Part shown: positions 1 to 11,100 of the stretch, piece after piece | How positions within the stretch are numbered: position 1 is the stretch's first letter | Layout: each line of letters begins with the position of its first letter | Source of the DNA: Diplonema papillatum | Lineage: Eukaryota > Euglenozoa > Diplonemea > Diplonemida > Diplonemidae | DNA length: 64,000 nt | Direction: 5' to 3' | NCBI GenBank assembly: GCA_030068145.1 | Contig: JAPJBO010000100.1 | Location: forward strand, 248,001 to 312,000 | Notes under the pieces: generated by a model | Told to the model about the DNA's origin: nothing | Databases searched by the model: none | The model's input: only the letters and a program-made list of their open reading frames with translations | Program-made: the position numbers and the translations under genes

Positions 1-949
1 AGGACAGCGGTGTAAGTCTTGTTTGTCAGGCGGCTGCTTGTTGTTCCGCGGGTTCTTCGGTGCGTTCTCGCGGCATCGCCGCGCTGATGACGGTCCGCCT
101 AGTGTGTCTGTGGCTCACGAAAATGATGCAAACAGGGCACGGTGTTGGCATCCCAAGCACGTTCTTAGGCAGCGTGGTTTGGTGGTTCAGCACCCTACGC
201 ACGGCCCGACCGACCTGCAACCACACTCCTGTCTACCCGTAGCCGTCTGAGTAACGACTCATCAATGCGCTGGCTAATAATATTTCGGTCATTCATTTCC
301 TGATTCGGCGTCAAGAGTCTTCTTTGCCGTCTAATGACAGGAAACGATCAAGGTATTTTTGTTTGCTTGTTCTGAGGAGGAGGGGGGGATGCAGGAGGTT
401 CACTCCAGTTGACACAGAATGCAAACAAAGCAAACACCGCAGGCATGTTGGCACCGTTGGTTTTCTCATGGAATAGGAGCAAAGCGCATGGCTATGTGAA
501 CAGAACCACCAGAACCGACTCCAGGACAATTCGGGGTGAAGGTGGGTCTTCTATGACTGTGAAAAGTCCAGTAGAACTCGTGAGCTCTCGCCCGAGCCAA
601 CAGGATCAAAGAATATCACATTTTTCCGTTCTTCTTGATGCCAGCTCCGTTTCTTGTTTTGCACTTGTCTTTTGACAGAGTGGGCGGGTGACTCTCAGAT
701 AAAGGGTGCTCCTTTTTTATCGGAGTCCTGGCGCCTGGTGTTCATCGCATTCGTAGAGAAGTACGGGCACGACAATGAGTACTGCCATCCTTTCGTTTCG
801 TAGCACCTGAATCCCATGTTGTGTATGTGTTCGGTCCGCAACACCGGACGGTCACAAGTGGATCACCAGGAACAAGAGACACGTTCGGAATCAGAATGAG
901 AATCGGAAGCAGAACTCTCTCCGCTTGCGCGTTTCCCCAAGATGCTATA
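1..949. other. Intergenic; repeat C fragment at left edge
   Basis: No convincing gene is seen. Bases 1-45 match the 3' part of a dispersed repeat (repeat C; also near 31900 and 63600), recognisable by GGACAGCGGTGT followed by TTTGTCAGGCGGCTG. The remaining sequence has only short open frames on both strands with no domain-like composition. Confidence 0.5.
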
Positions 950-3143
950 CACGACGCACTTGTCATGCACAATCACTTGTTATATAACAAGTGACCTAAC
1001 AAGTGAAAATGTATAACAAGTGCCACTTGTTATATAACAAGTGATCACTTGTTATATAACAAGTGATTGCTTGTTATATAACAAGTGTTTGGTTGCAATT
1101 TCATAAGGAACCTGGGGTTTGCACCTACCTACGAGAGAAAATCAGTGATCTGCAAGACAAAAATATCGGGGAGTTTCGGGGAAATTCGGGGAGTTTCGGG
1201 GTATTTCCTTTGTGACGACCACTTTCCCTGCAGCCGGGGAGGGGGCTATTACGGCCCTACCTTGCGCAGAGCGGTCCCGTGTTCGGTTATGCCCCGAAGA
1301 CGAAGATAGAGGCTGAGAAGGAAGGACAGACTGGGAGGTACAGTTTGACACGTTTTGACACAGGTAGCTACAGGATCCGCTGCGGTAAAGAGAGCAGGAA
1401 CCGTTCCACCAGAGGTCGTGCGGGTACAGAGACGATGCTCGTGCTCGAGTCGCAGTTGGGGACGAACAGGCACGCCTTCAATGATGAGGTCTGGGGGATG
1501 GACGTATTTTCCACGTATGGAGAGGAAAGGATCGGACGTGCTGGTGGAACGCCTTCGAAGACGGCACCTCCGGCAAGAAAGGGCAGAAGAGGGTAAATTT
1601 AGTGGGCGGCGGAGACCCAGTGCATGGAGGTGGCGTGCCCAGGCCACCACCAAGGACGAGAGAGTGCGCACGAGACATCACAGCTTGAATACCAAGCGCT
1701 TGCCCCCCAGCGTTGTACTTTGGACACCGAAGGGGAAGCTCGTCTTTACCCCTTGGATCTGCTTGAACCGAGCACGGCGATCGTCAGAGAGGCCGGGCAC
1801 GGTGTCCAGTGAAAACGGCTCGAATTGCCTCGGCGAATTGCTCTTCCGGCTCTCCCCAAGAAGAAGACCCCTCCGCTTTCACGATGGACTGCTCCCAGTC
1901 GCAAACAGGGTTTCTGGATGGAACTCCCGCACTGCGTTGCTCAGTTCCGCCCGCTCTCGGCTACGCAGTTTTTCAGCCCATCCCTCGAATTTGTGCGGTG
2001 GTGCTGGCCTGCTGCAGCTGCTCACGATGGCCACCATTCTTCGGCTTTTCTCTGTGCCGCTTTGCTGGCTGACATCCGGACTCTTGCAGTACTCTGACTG
2101 CACGCAGTCAATTTTAGGTGCAGTTCTGGTGTAATCTTGCGGATTTTGGTTACCCCTGGTACCGAAAACCTGAGCATGCTAGCGTTACACTACCGTTACG
2201 CTACCGTTACGCACCCGGGACCAGCTTGATTGAGAAGGCATAGGATGGTTTTCAACACTATTCTGAGTCCAGTGTCCCAGTCTTGTGATCCGAGGGTGTG
2301 TTCTGGGGTCGTAACCACCCTGGATGTCGTTCTCTGTGTGCTCCAACAAGTCGACAAGGGAAATATTCTTGCTAGAACATGGCAGCTTTCTTGGGTGCAC
2401 CACCCTGAGTGTACGGACCTTGGACTTTTCTGGAGCATCTGGGTGGGATATTATGGTCCCCTGAGTGCTTTTCTGCCCGCCAGATGTTGTGTGCTGCCAG
2501 TAGGGGTAATTTTCTGGCAGTCTCGGGCTTCAGGAAGGCGTAACGGTAACAGTCAATCTCGCTCCCCGAAATAGGCAAAGCCCCCTGATTTTGTTAACGT
2601 TCGTTAACAGGCCGAAAACCCTCCTTTTTTGGCTTTGTTGCATCAAATACGCAGTTCCGCAGCTTTTTGGCCGTAAATTCGGTGTCATGCCACAGTGGAG
2701 GTGATGTGTAATACCCGGAGTACGGTCACCGCCTTGGGCGAAAATGTCAAAAAACACGAAATCACGCTCGTTTGGCTGGGCCGTGGTGGTACCTCGGCCC
2801 GGGGGTTTTCACATGACAAGAAACTTCGACCTACAGAAGAACCCCGAATGAGCGGTTCGGGTGTGCAAATGCCAAGCGTGCTTACAGCAACCGTTTGTTT
2901 GCCAAAAGCCTAGTGTCTTGCAGATCACGTGACTTTCTCTCGTAGGTAGGTACAAACCCTAGGTTCCTCATGAAATTGCAACCAAACACTTGTTATAACA
3001 AGCAATCACTTGTTATATAACAAGCAATCACTTGTTATATAACAAGTGATCACTTGTTATATAACAAGTGACCACTTGTTACATCACTTGTTAGAAATAT
3101 AACTAGTTATGTCCCAAAAAAAACAGCTAACAAGTGCGTCGTG
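950..3143. mobile_element. 2.2-kb TIR DNA transposon with palindromic subterminal arrays, TA-flanked
   Basis: The element is flanked by TA on both sides (948-949 and 3144-3145) and begins CACGACGCACTTGT, with the reverse complement ending at 3143. Inside each end lies a cluster of the perfect palindrome CACTTGTTATATAACAAGTG (about 981-1087 and 2987-3075), then a third inverted block of about 70 bp (1088-1159 against 2919-2988, TTTGGTTGCAATTTCAT at its start) that is roughly 90% identical between ends. TA duplication suggests the Tc1/mariner-like superfamily, but no DDE transposase is legible. The interior (1160-2918) has several overlapping frames, mostly minus, that look like a decayed gene with frameshifts (for example around 1760-2100). 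The element is probably non-autonomous or dead. Confidence 0.75.
1760..2103 (-). pseudogene. Decayed coding remnant inside the TIR transposon
   Basis: Minus-strand translation gives protein-like stretches that move between frames: one containing KFEGWAEKLRSRERAEL, a second containing EPEEQFAEAIRAVF, and a third containing KTSFPFGVQSTTLGGK. Each is cut by stops or frame changes, as in an eroded gene. I do not recognise the family. Its location between the TIRs suggests a transposase or captured host sequence, but this is inference. Confidence 0.25.
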
Positions 3144-3145
3144 TA

Positions 3146-3954
3146 GTCGGCGGGGGGGGGGGGGGGGTATGCCGAGTCAAGTCGGCCGGAGGGCGCAGCC
3201 ATTTCCTTCGTAAAAAAAAAATCTTTTTATGCTTTTTTGTCTTTATGCACTTGGAACTTCTTCGTTTTGCTTGAGTATAGAGCGAAGAACGGCGCTAAGC
3301 AAAATAGATGCAAATAATATGGGATTTGCTTGTATTCTACTTCTACGAGTTCAGCACGTGAGAGGTGCAGTCGGAGATTCGGGCTAGGATTGGGCTGAAC
3401 AAGCCGGAAACGGCATCATCGCAGAAGGAACTACTCGTGAATGCTGCACGAAGAAAGACCATTGGCCGTGCAGGGCTCTCAGTGTTGCACCACCAGAATC
3501 GATGTTGTAGCTGCAGGGGCGGGCAGTAGTACTGGAGTGTCTCACGAGGGAAGGTGCAGGGAATTGACGCCGCTGCTCTTCGTGAGTTGCCGAGATCATC
3601 CTTGCGGGGGCTATGTGACGTTGACCCAGTGTGTACGCCGAACTAGAAATCGACGGCAACGCATCATCGCCGCAAAGGCAATTTCGCAACGACCACCTTC
3701 CTTTCGCGAGTTGCAGACTGGATCCCGTACGAGTCTCAGGCTTCGGAGACTTTCTGACTCATCAGAAAATTTTCTGATCAAGCAGCCTGGATTGACAAGA
3801 AACCTAGTTGATCCTGCCAGTAGTCGACACCGGACGTGTCTACGCCGACAGAGTTCCGCCTGGCTCCTTCCCAGGTGGTTTTCGTTCCACACGAAACCCG
3901 CCCAGTTTGCCTGCTGCCTTGGGTGCTAGAAACAGCGCGTCTCGCAGCCTTCTG
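3146..3954. other. Intergenic, poly-G tract and short palindrome
   Basis: A poly-G tract lies at about 3151-3167. An 18-bp perfect palindrome, ATCAGAAAATTTTCTGAT, lies near 3761-3779. Minus-strand frame 3611-3892 has mildly protein-like composition but no start codon I trust. It could be 3' UTR or a further exon of the gene ending at 3955. Confidence 0.4.
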
Positions 3955-5091
3955 CTACATCCACCTTGGCCGGAATACGTTGAGGATCGCGGAGCGTTCG
4001 CGCTGGCGGTTTGTCAGGCGCATCGCCTCGGCACTTTTCTTGAAGCTGGGGTACCGGCGGTAGTCCGACCCCGCCGGTGACTCGAACAGGGCCGCCGGCG
4101 CGATGCTGTGGTCGCCGTTCACCTGCTGCCGGAGCTCTTCAACGGACTGAGGAATCGCGGATGAACTCGCGAAGGAGGAGTCGCGCGTTAAAACGGCGCG
4201 CACGTTGCTCTGGATCGTCTGCACGTGTGTTGGGTGTCCTCAGGTTCCGGGTGTTTTTTTTTAGAGTGCAAGTTCACTCAGAGATCCGGGGTTTTGTAGT
4301 CTCCGGGTGACCATTGTCGATGCTAAACTGTTCTAGTAGATACCGTAATTGGATTAATGTTGAACCGGGTAAACCTGGGACACCCCCCGAAAATGGGCTG
4401 GGTGTCCCAGGTTTTACCCAGTTCGGCATTTTCTTTCGGGGTTTGCGACGTTGCGTACTTTGCACGGGTGCATGCCCGCGCCTTGGGGTGCTCAAAACTC
4501 AGCCCGACCCCTAAACGCCGCTGTCATAGGAGGCTGCAGGACCACCACTGGTGCAGTCACCCAGGAGACTACCTGGGCAGGTTTTACCCGGTCTGTCATT
4601 TACCCGTTCCAGATTTAGTCCAGTTCAACACATTATTCCAATTACGGTAAGTCGAGCAATGATTATCGTGCTCTGCCATGAACGCCTGCCCCCCGTACTC
4701 GCAACGTCTTCCTGCCCACCTTCAACTACCAACTAACGAATTGGTCGCCTTAGTTCCGAAGTTCCCGCGAAGGGCGTGAACGGAAAGCGTGCTCGACTTG
4801 AATGCTCAGTCGACTGCAGTCCTGGTCGACTGGTACGCGATTAGCCGCGTTTGGCAATTTAGGCGATCTTCAATTTACGATACGGGTTCCTGCCCGAGAG
4901 ATGCCGTAGGACAGTTCCTCCGGCGTCCATTTGAAAGTGAGAGAGAGACGGAGGCATACCTCGAGGGATTGAATGCGAGCTTCGAGCGTGGGGACGATGG
5001 ATGCAGCAACTAGGCTTTCGACATCATTGGTGGTGTGCGGCGACGAAGACGAACGAGTCATGGGGCGACCTCGCGAGCTCTGTGTGGGCAT
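3955..5091 (-). CDS. Small two-exon protein of unknown function
   Basis: The proposed gene has exon 1 at 4960-5091 (ATG at 5091, 44 codons, ending at GAG|GTATGC) and exon 2 at 3955-4218 (acceptor GTGCAG|ACG, 87 codons plus stop). Both junctions are phase 0 and the joined product is about 131 residues. The junction reads through a helix-like segment (LEARIQSLE joined to TIQSNVRAVL), which supports the splice. The rest contains SVEELRQQV and a basic C-terminus (RLTNRQRERSAILNVFRPRW). I do not recognise a family. An internal Met at codon 11 is an alternative start. The 741-bp intron carries the MITE at 4343-4647. Exon 2 alone lacks an ATG, which also argues for an upstream exon. The model is inferred from splice signals and composition only. 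Confidence 0.45.
4343..4647. mobile_element. 305-bp MITE with TA target duplication
   Basis: The element starts CCGTAATTGGATTAATG and ends with the inverted counterpart CATTATTCCAATTACGG. It is flanked by TA at 4341-4342 and 4648-4649. Subterminal GGGTAAACCTGGGACACCC (near 4367) pairs with GGGTGTCCCAGGTTTTACCC (near 4400) as a strong internal hairpin. It has no coding capacity. TA duplication and size fit a Tc1/mariner-type MITE. It sits in the proposed intron of the 3955-5091 gene. Confidence 0.75.
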
Positions 5092-5786
5092 GTAAATTAC
5101 GAATATGATGCCATGTGTTCACGGAACCAAGACCGAACAAAACGAGCGTGCCAACACCGGCACACATCTGGACATTGGTCCAAACCTTTCTGAGACCGGC
5201 GCGCGTCCTGTGGTTGTAAATGATGTGCACACCTCTCTGCTGACAATGTCGTGATGAGGGCTGTACGTGCGCCGCACAGGACTTCGGCTCCGAGAAATTC
5301 GGTCGACGGGTATAGCCCGTATCGACGACGGCCACTCCGCGTAAGAAGAGCTGTCATCGTGCGCTGAGACACGAGTGCTGCTCGGAGGCTGTGTGGTGGA
5401 GTGGAGTGAAAACGAGAGGCACTTGACGGGAACCGCACGCTATCAGCAGCGCGCAGTCCCCATACGAAGTAGTGCGCGTCGTGGGTAATCAAGACCCCCA
5501 AACTTCTGATCTTGCTGGATTATTGGTACGCCAGCCATGTTCACTTGCAGCGTAGAGAAGATCTTCAGCAAACTGAAACTTTTGAAGACACGAGTGTCTG
5601 CTTCTCAGTCGTGTTGGCCGTTTCTGCTTCCAACTTGAAGTGGACGGGCACCCATATCTCGTACACCAGGAAGACACTCTACAACGACACCCAAGGGTTG
5701 AGACTTCGTTACCTTTCTGACTGCGTCCGACGTGACATGAATTGCGATATCCGAAGTCAGTGCACGAATTGGTTTTGCGGTAGTGG
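5092..5786. other. Intergenic region downstream of the zinc-knuckle gene
   Basis: No confident gene. Minus-strand frame 5605-5790 has plausible protein composition (contains IRALTSDIAIHVTSDAV) and might be a further 3' exon of the zinc-knuckle gene. No splice pair keeps frame convincingly, so I leave it unassigned. Confidence 0.3.
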
Positions 5787-7847
5787 TCAACCCATCCCTG
5801 TATTAGCAAAACGGCATACCCGCCAGTCGACGTGACCGCGGGTCCGCTGCGGCGTCCGCGCCCGGCGGGCGCAGGCGAGGCTGTTGGAGATGTCTGAGCT
5901 GGTCGGCGGTCGCTTGGGGAGGGAGAGGCTCCGCGACGGCGGCGCCGGGTGCGGGGGGGACGCGCTGTGGCGGGACGACGACGGGTGCGTGCCGCGGGGC
6001 GGCGTGCTGTGGCTCCGGGGGTCCGTGTGCCCAGCCTGCGAGCACGGCGGCGTCGAGTCGCGGTCGCGCGCCGACGCAGTGTGCGACTGCGAGATTTCCT
6101 CCAGATACGTCATCTTCGACCGCATGCGCTCGATGGCCCGCTGCAGCGTCCGATTTTCGTCCTGCAACTTCTTGATGACACTCTCCTTCCTCCTCGGCGA
6201 CGTCGGCGCCGTATCCCTCCCGGGGGCCACCTTCCACGGCTGCGGAACCTTCGTCGGTGTGCAAGACCGCCGGGTTGCGGGTGGGGTCGCGCTGCGTTCC
6301 CACTCCTTGAACCGGGAAGTGACCCCCTTCAGGTCGGGCGCTACGCGCCGACGCCGGTCATCGCCGTCGCGGAGGGGCGGTAGCGGGGGGAAGGTCCCCG
6401 TGAGGTTCCGCTGCACGGCCTGCCCGCCGGACGGGATGAAGTCGTGCTCGCGCCGGGTCGACGGGCAGTCCTTCGCGACGTGGCCCGACCGCTGGCACTT
6501 CCCGCACGCCAGCTGCCGCCGCCGCTCGTCGATCTCGCGCAGATGCTTGAACCCGCCCTTTTCGCGCGCGTACACGTCGGCCTTCTGCGCGCCCGTCTGC
6601 AGAGCCCGCGGCGGACCGAAGGCGCAGCCGTGGTAAGCCCCATCCCTCGGCCCCGTCTGGTACGGGCGCAGCTGGCTCCCGGAGTGCCAGACCCCCGCCC
6701 GGTTGCCCGACGAGCTGCGGGTGCCCCGCAGCTGCGTTTCCCACGCCTGCAGCCCGGTCATGTGCGGCGCCCCGTCATCCGTCGTCGCGGCGGCGCTCGT
6801 GTTCGCGGCCCCGCGCGGCATCGCGTACCGCTTGCTGTTCGACGTGCTCCCCAAGGCAACCCGCTTCTCCGATTCGTCGAGGTGCGGGCTCGTCGCCCGA
6901 TCGGGCTTCCGGCCTCGGGCGGCGCGCGGGCTGCCTCCGTTTGCAGGCGGGCCGGGGGACGCCGGCGACTTCGACCGCGCGCCCTGCTTTTCGGGCGTTT
7001 TTTCCGGGGAAAGCTCTTCGAACATCAAGCTCTCGATGCCGGTGGCCATGGTGTCGCGCATCCCGGCGGATGCGGAGCGTTTCGAGGTCTTCGACGCCCG
7101 TTCGGCACTCGTCTTGCGGTGCTTGCCTTCAACCTTCAAACCCGGGGTCGCCGGCGGCGATGGGGAGAGTGTCGTGAACACGAGCGATTCGGACAGGATG
7201 GACTTCAGGTCCATGCGGCTGCTGAACTCGGCGCCTCGGGGTTCCGGGCTGTTGTCGACCTCTTCGAAGCAGATGGATTGGTCCATCGTGGTCGCCGAGG
7301 CCGCGAAGCTGGCCTCCCGGGACACGGACCTCGCGCCGTTCCGCTTGCTTTGCGAGCGGGCTGGCGGCTGCTGCGACGCGGAATTCCGGGCAGCCGCCTT
7401 CAATTTGATCGGGGGCGGTTGCCCGAGGAAGGAGGATCTTTGCGACGAGGCGAGGTTCTGCGGCTGCGGTGTGCCGGCCAGCTCGTCGAACACGATCGAC
7501 TCAGCGAGTTCCGACGCGACGGTCATGCGCAGCTGGGCAAGGTCGCGGGAGGCAGAATGCGCCTTCTGGTGTTTGATGTTCAGGCGAGACCCCGCGCCGA
7601 CAGACTCTTGGCGGAAAGCCAAGCTCGTTCCGTCGCTGCTGCCCCGCGAAGACGAACGCGAGCTCGCCACGGCCGATTCCCCAATCGCTTTGCGCCTCCC
7701 CCGCTTCCGGGCGGTCGCCGAAGAAGAAGAGGAAGAAGAAGACGAAGAAGAAGAGCTTGAGCTGCTTCGCTTCTTCCTTTGCTTCCCCTTCTTCTTGTCC
7801 TTACTCGACGACGAGCTCGACGACATCCGCGAGCTGCTGGCGGACAT
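5787..7847 (-). CDS. Serine-rich CCHC zinc-knuckle protein with four short repeated motifs
   Basis: The 686-residue frame starts at the first in-frame ATG (7847); the frame is open upstream only through a non-ATG codon. Order of parts: a Lys/Ser N-terminus with a long poly-Ser run (about residues 1-45), then a basic Ser-rich segment. Four spaced copies follow of a short motif S-[I/L]-x-F-x-x-[L/V], with a Pro-containing tail in each, near residues 115, 187, 218 and 272 (ESIVFDEL, QSICFEEV, ESLVFTTL, ESLMFEEL). A single CCHC zinc knuckle (CGKCQRSGHVAKDC, C-x2-C-x4-H-x4-C) lies near 446-459, and a predicted coiled coil (VIKKLQDENRTLQRAIERMR) near 550-590. CCHC knuckles usually bind single-stranded RNA or DNA; the repeated motif looks like a docking peptide. 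No retroelement domains are adjacent, so a cellular protein is more likely than a Gag. The frame ends seven codons past a GTATGC donor-like site at about 5809, so the true C-terminus could differ. Confidence 0.7.
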   Translation of the reverse strand: MSASSSRMSSSSSSSKDKKKGKQRKKRSSSSSSSSSSSSSSSSATARKRGRRKAIGESAVASSRSSSRGSSDGTSLAFRQESVGAGSRLNIKHQKAHSASRDLAQLRMTVASELAESIVFDELAGTPQPQNLASSQRSSFLGQPPPIKLKAAARNSASQQPPARSQSKRNGARSVSREASFAASATTMDQSICFEEVDNSPEPRGAEFSSRMDLKSILSESLVFTTLSPSPPATPGLKVEGKHRKTSAERASKTSKRSASAGMRDTMATGIESLMFEELSPEKTPEKQGARSKSPASPGPPANGGSPRAARGRKPDRATSPHLDESEKRVALGSTSNSKRYAMPRGAANTSAAATTDDGAPHMTGLQAWETQLRGTRSSSGNRAGVWHSGSQLRPYQTGPRDGAYHGCAFGPPRALQTGAQKADVYAREKGGFKHLREIDERRRQLACGKCQRSGHVAKDCPSTRREHDFIPSGGQAVQRNLTGTFPPLPPLRDGDDRRRRVAPDLKGVTSRFKEWERSATPPATRRSCTPTKVPQPWKVAPGRDTAPTSPRRKESVIKKLQDENRTLQRAIERMRSKMTYLEEISQSHTASARDRDSTPPCSQAGHTDPRSHSTPPRGTHPSSSRHSASPPHPAPPSRSLSLPKRPPTSSDISNSLACARRARTPQRTRGHVDWRVCRFANTGMG

Positions 7848-8189
7848 AATTGCCTGCCTGCACGTGACTCCTTTTCTGCTCCCACCCGGCCCCCCGGGGG
7901 TTTCTAGAATGTTACGTTTCAGGTTGCCTTTTTTCAGGTCTGCAATAAAAAGGCATGGCAACCCACCGAATTATTCTGAGGCAAACGGCTTGGCTCTCAA
8001 ACGGAAGCAAAGTGCTAACGTCTTTACTGCAGGAAGTACGTGCCTCTCGGCTAGCCTGGCGATTGGTCAGGCTAGTCTCCCAAACACGCTGCGATCGTTC
8101 CCTTTCGAGTGTACATTGCATAGTTGCTGCGAAAAACGGCTACTTAACCCACATCCCGTGCGTCGTACTGAACAGAAGGCACGATCAGA
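7848..8189. other. Upstream region of the zinc-knuckle gene
   Basis: This contains the presumed promoter and 5' UTR of the minus-strand gene starting at 7847. No clear TATA box or known element is seen. The region runs directly into the satellite at 8190. Confidence 0.4.
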
Positions 8190-11100
8190 TGTATTAGCTC
8201 GACATCCAATCAATGATTGTAAGAGTGGAGTGATTTTTGTGTGTGTGTGTGTATTGGTGTCATCAGGTACGTATCGACATTTGCGAGAAGACAGCGATGC
8301 CGTCATAATCGGCAGCAGACAAGAGATGCAACAACCAGATGGTGATGCATGTATTAGCTCGGCATCCAATTAATGATTGTAAGAGTGGAGTGATTTGTGT
8401 GTGTGTGTATTGGTGTCATCACAGTTGCATATAACTGCGAGAGGACAGGCATAACCGGCAGCAGACAAGAGACGCGTGCAACATTCAGATGGTGATGCAT
8501 GTATTAGCTCGGCATCCAATCAAATGATTGTAAGAGTGGAGTGATTTGTGTGTGTGTATTGGTGTCATCACACTTGCATATCTTCAACTGCGAGAAGACA
8601 GGGATGCCATCATTACCAACAGCAGACAACAGACGCAGGGGCGTGCAACAATCAGATGGTGATGCATGTATTAGCTCGGCATGCAATCAAATGATCGTAG
8701 GAGTGGAGTGATTTGTGTGTGTGTACTGGTTTCATCACAGTTGCATATAACTGCGAGGAGCAAGCAAGGCATAACCGGCAGCAGACAAGAGACGCGTGCA
8801 ACAATCAGATGGTGATGCATGTATTAGCTCGGCATCCAATCAAATGATTGTAAGAGTGGAGTGATTTGTGTGTGTGTACTGGTGTCATCACAGTTGCATA
8901 TAACTGCGAGGAGCAAGCAAGGCATTATTGGTAGTAGACAAGAGACGCGTGCAACAGTCAGATGGTGATGCATGTATTAGCTCGGCATCCAATCAAATGA
9001 TTGTAAGAGTGGAGTGATTTGTGTGTATGTACTGACTTGCATATCTTCAACTGCGACGAGACAGGGGTGCCGACGTAACCGACAGCAGACAAGAGACGCG
9101 GGGGCGTGCAACAATCAGATGGTGATGCATGTATTAGCTCGGCATCCAATCAAATGATTGTAAGAGTGGAGTGATTTGTGTGTGTGTGTATTGGTGTCAT
9201 CACACTTGCATATCTTCAACTGCGAAAAGACAGAGATGCCGTCATAACAACAGCAGACAACAGACAACAGACGCAGGGGCGTGCAACGATCAGATGGTGA
9301 TGCATGTATTAGCTCGGCATCCAATCAAATGATTGTAAGAGTGGAGTGATTTGTGTGTGTGTAATGGTGTCATCACACTTGCATATCTTCAACTGCGAGA
9401 AGACAGAGATGCCGTCATAACAACAGCAGACAACAGACGCGGGGGCGTGCAACGATCAGATGGTGATGCATGTATTAGCTCGGCATCCAATCAAATGATT
9501 GTAAGAGTGGAGTGATTTGTGTGTGTGTAATGGTGTCATCACAGTTGCATATAACTGCAAGGAGACAAGGCATAACCGACAGCAGACAAGAGACGCGTGC
9601 AACAATCAGATGGTGATGCATGTATTAGCTCGGCATCCAATCAAATGATTGTAAGAGTGGAGTGATTTGTGTGTGTGTGTATTGGTGTCATCACACTTGC
9701 CTATCTTCAACTGCGAAAAGACAGAGATGCCGTCATAACAACAGCAGACAACAGACAACAGACGCAGGGGCGTGCAACGATCAGATGGTGATGCATGTAT
9801 TAGCTCGGCATCCAATCAAATGATTGTAAGAGTGGAGTGATTTGTGTGTGTGTAATGGTGTCATCACACTTGCATATCTTCAACTGCGAGAAGACAGAGA
9901 TGCCGTCATAACAACAGCAGACAACAGACGCGGGGGCGTGCAACGATCAGATGGTGATGCATGTATTAGCTCGGCATCCAATCAAATGATTGTAAGAGTG
10001 GAGTGATTTGTGTGTGTGTAATGGTGTCATCACAGTTGCATATAACTGCAAGGAGACAAGGCATAACCGACAGCAGACAAGAGACGCGTGCAACAATCAG
10101 ATGGTGATGCATGTATTAGCTCGGCATCCAATCAAATGATTGTAAGAGTGGAGTGATTTGTGTGTGTGTGTATTGGTGTCATCACACTTGCCTATCTTCA
10201 ACTGCGAAAAGACAGAGATGCCGTCATAACAACAGCAGACAACAGACAACAGACGCAGGGGCGTGCAACGATCAGATGGTGATGCATGTATTAGCTCGGC
10301 ATCCAATCAAATGATTGTAAGAGTGGAGTGATTTGTGTGTGTGTGTGTGTGTGTGTATTGGTGTCATCACACTTGCATATCTTCAACTGCGAGAAGACAG
10401 AGATGCCGTCATAGCAACAGCAGACAACAGACGCGGGGGCGTGCAACGATCAGATGGTGATGCATGTATTAGCTCGGCATCCAATCAAACGATTGTAAGA
10501 GTGGAGTGATTTGTGTGTGTGTGTGTGTGTATTGGTGTCATCACACTTGCATATCTTCAACTGCGAGAAGACAGAGATGCCGTCATAGCAACAGCAGACA
10601 ACAGACGCGGGGGCGTGCAACGATCAGATGGTGATGCATGTATTAGCTCGGCATCCAATCAAATGATTGTAAGAGTGGAGTGATTTGTGTGTGTGTAATG
10701 GTGTCATCACAGTTGCATACAACTGCAAGGAGACAAGGCATAACCGACAGCAGACAAGAGACGCGTGCAACAATCAGATGGTGATGCATGTACTAGCTCG
10801 GCATCCAATCAAATGATTGTAAGAGTGGAGTGATTTGTGTGTGTGTGTGTGTGTGTATTGGTGTCATCACACTTGCATATCTTCAACTGCGAGAAGACAG
10901 GGATGCCGTCATAACCAACAGCAGACAACAGATGGGACGTGCAACAATCAGATGGTGATGCATGTATTAGCTCGGCATCCAATCAAATGATTGTAAGAGT
11001 GGAGTGATTTGTGTGTGTGTACTACTGTCATCACAGTTGCATACGACTGCAAGGAGACACGGCATAACCGACAGCAGACAAGAGACGCGTGCAACGATCA

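Noticed and set aside
5787-5809. 22-nt intron (GTATGC to TACAG) at the end of the zinc-knuckle gene
   Set aside because: Far shorter than the 226-887-bp introns inferred elsewhere, and the continuing frame looks non-coding; noted only as uncertainty about the C-terminus.
6444-8373. Plus-strand frames of 438 and 556 codons
   Set aside because: Antisense to the zinc-knuckle gene; Arg/Pro/Gly-rich composition is typical of GC-rich shadows.
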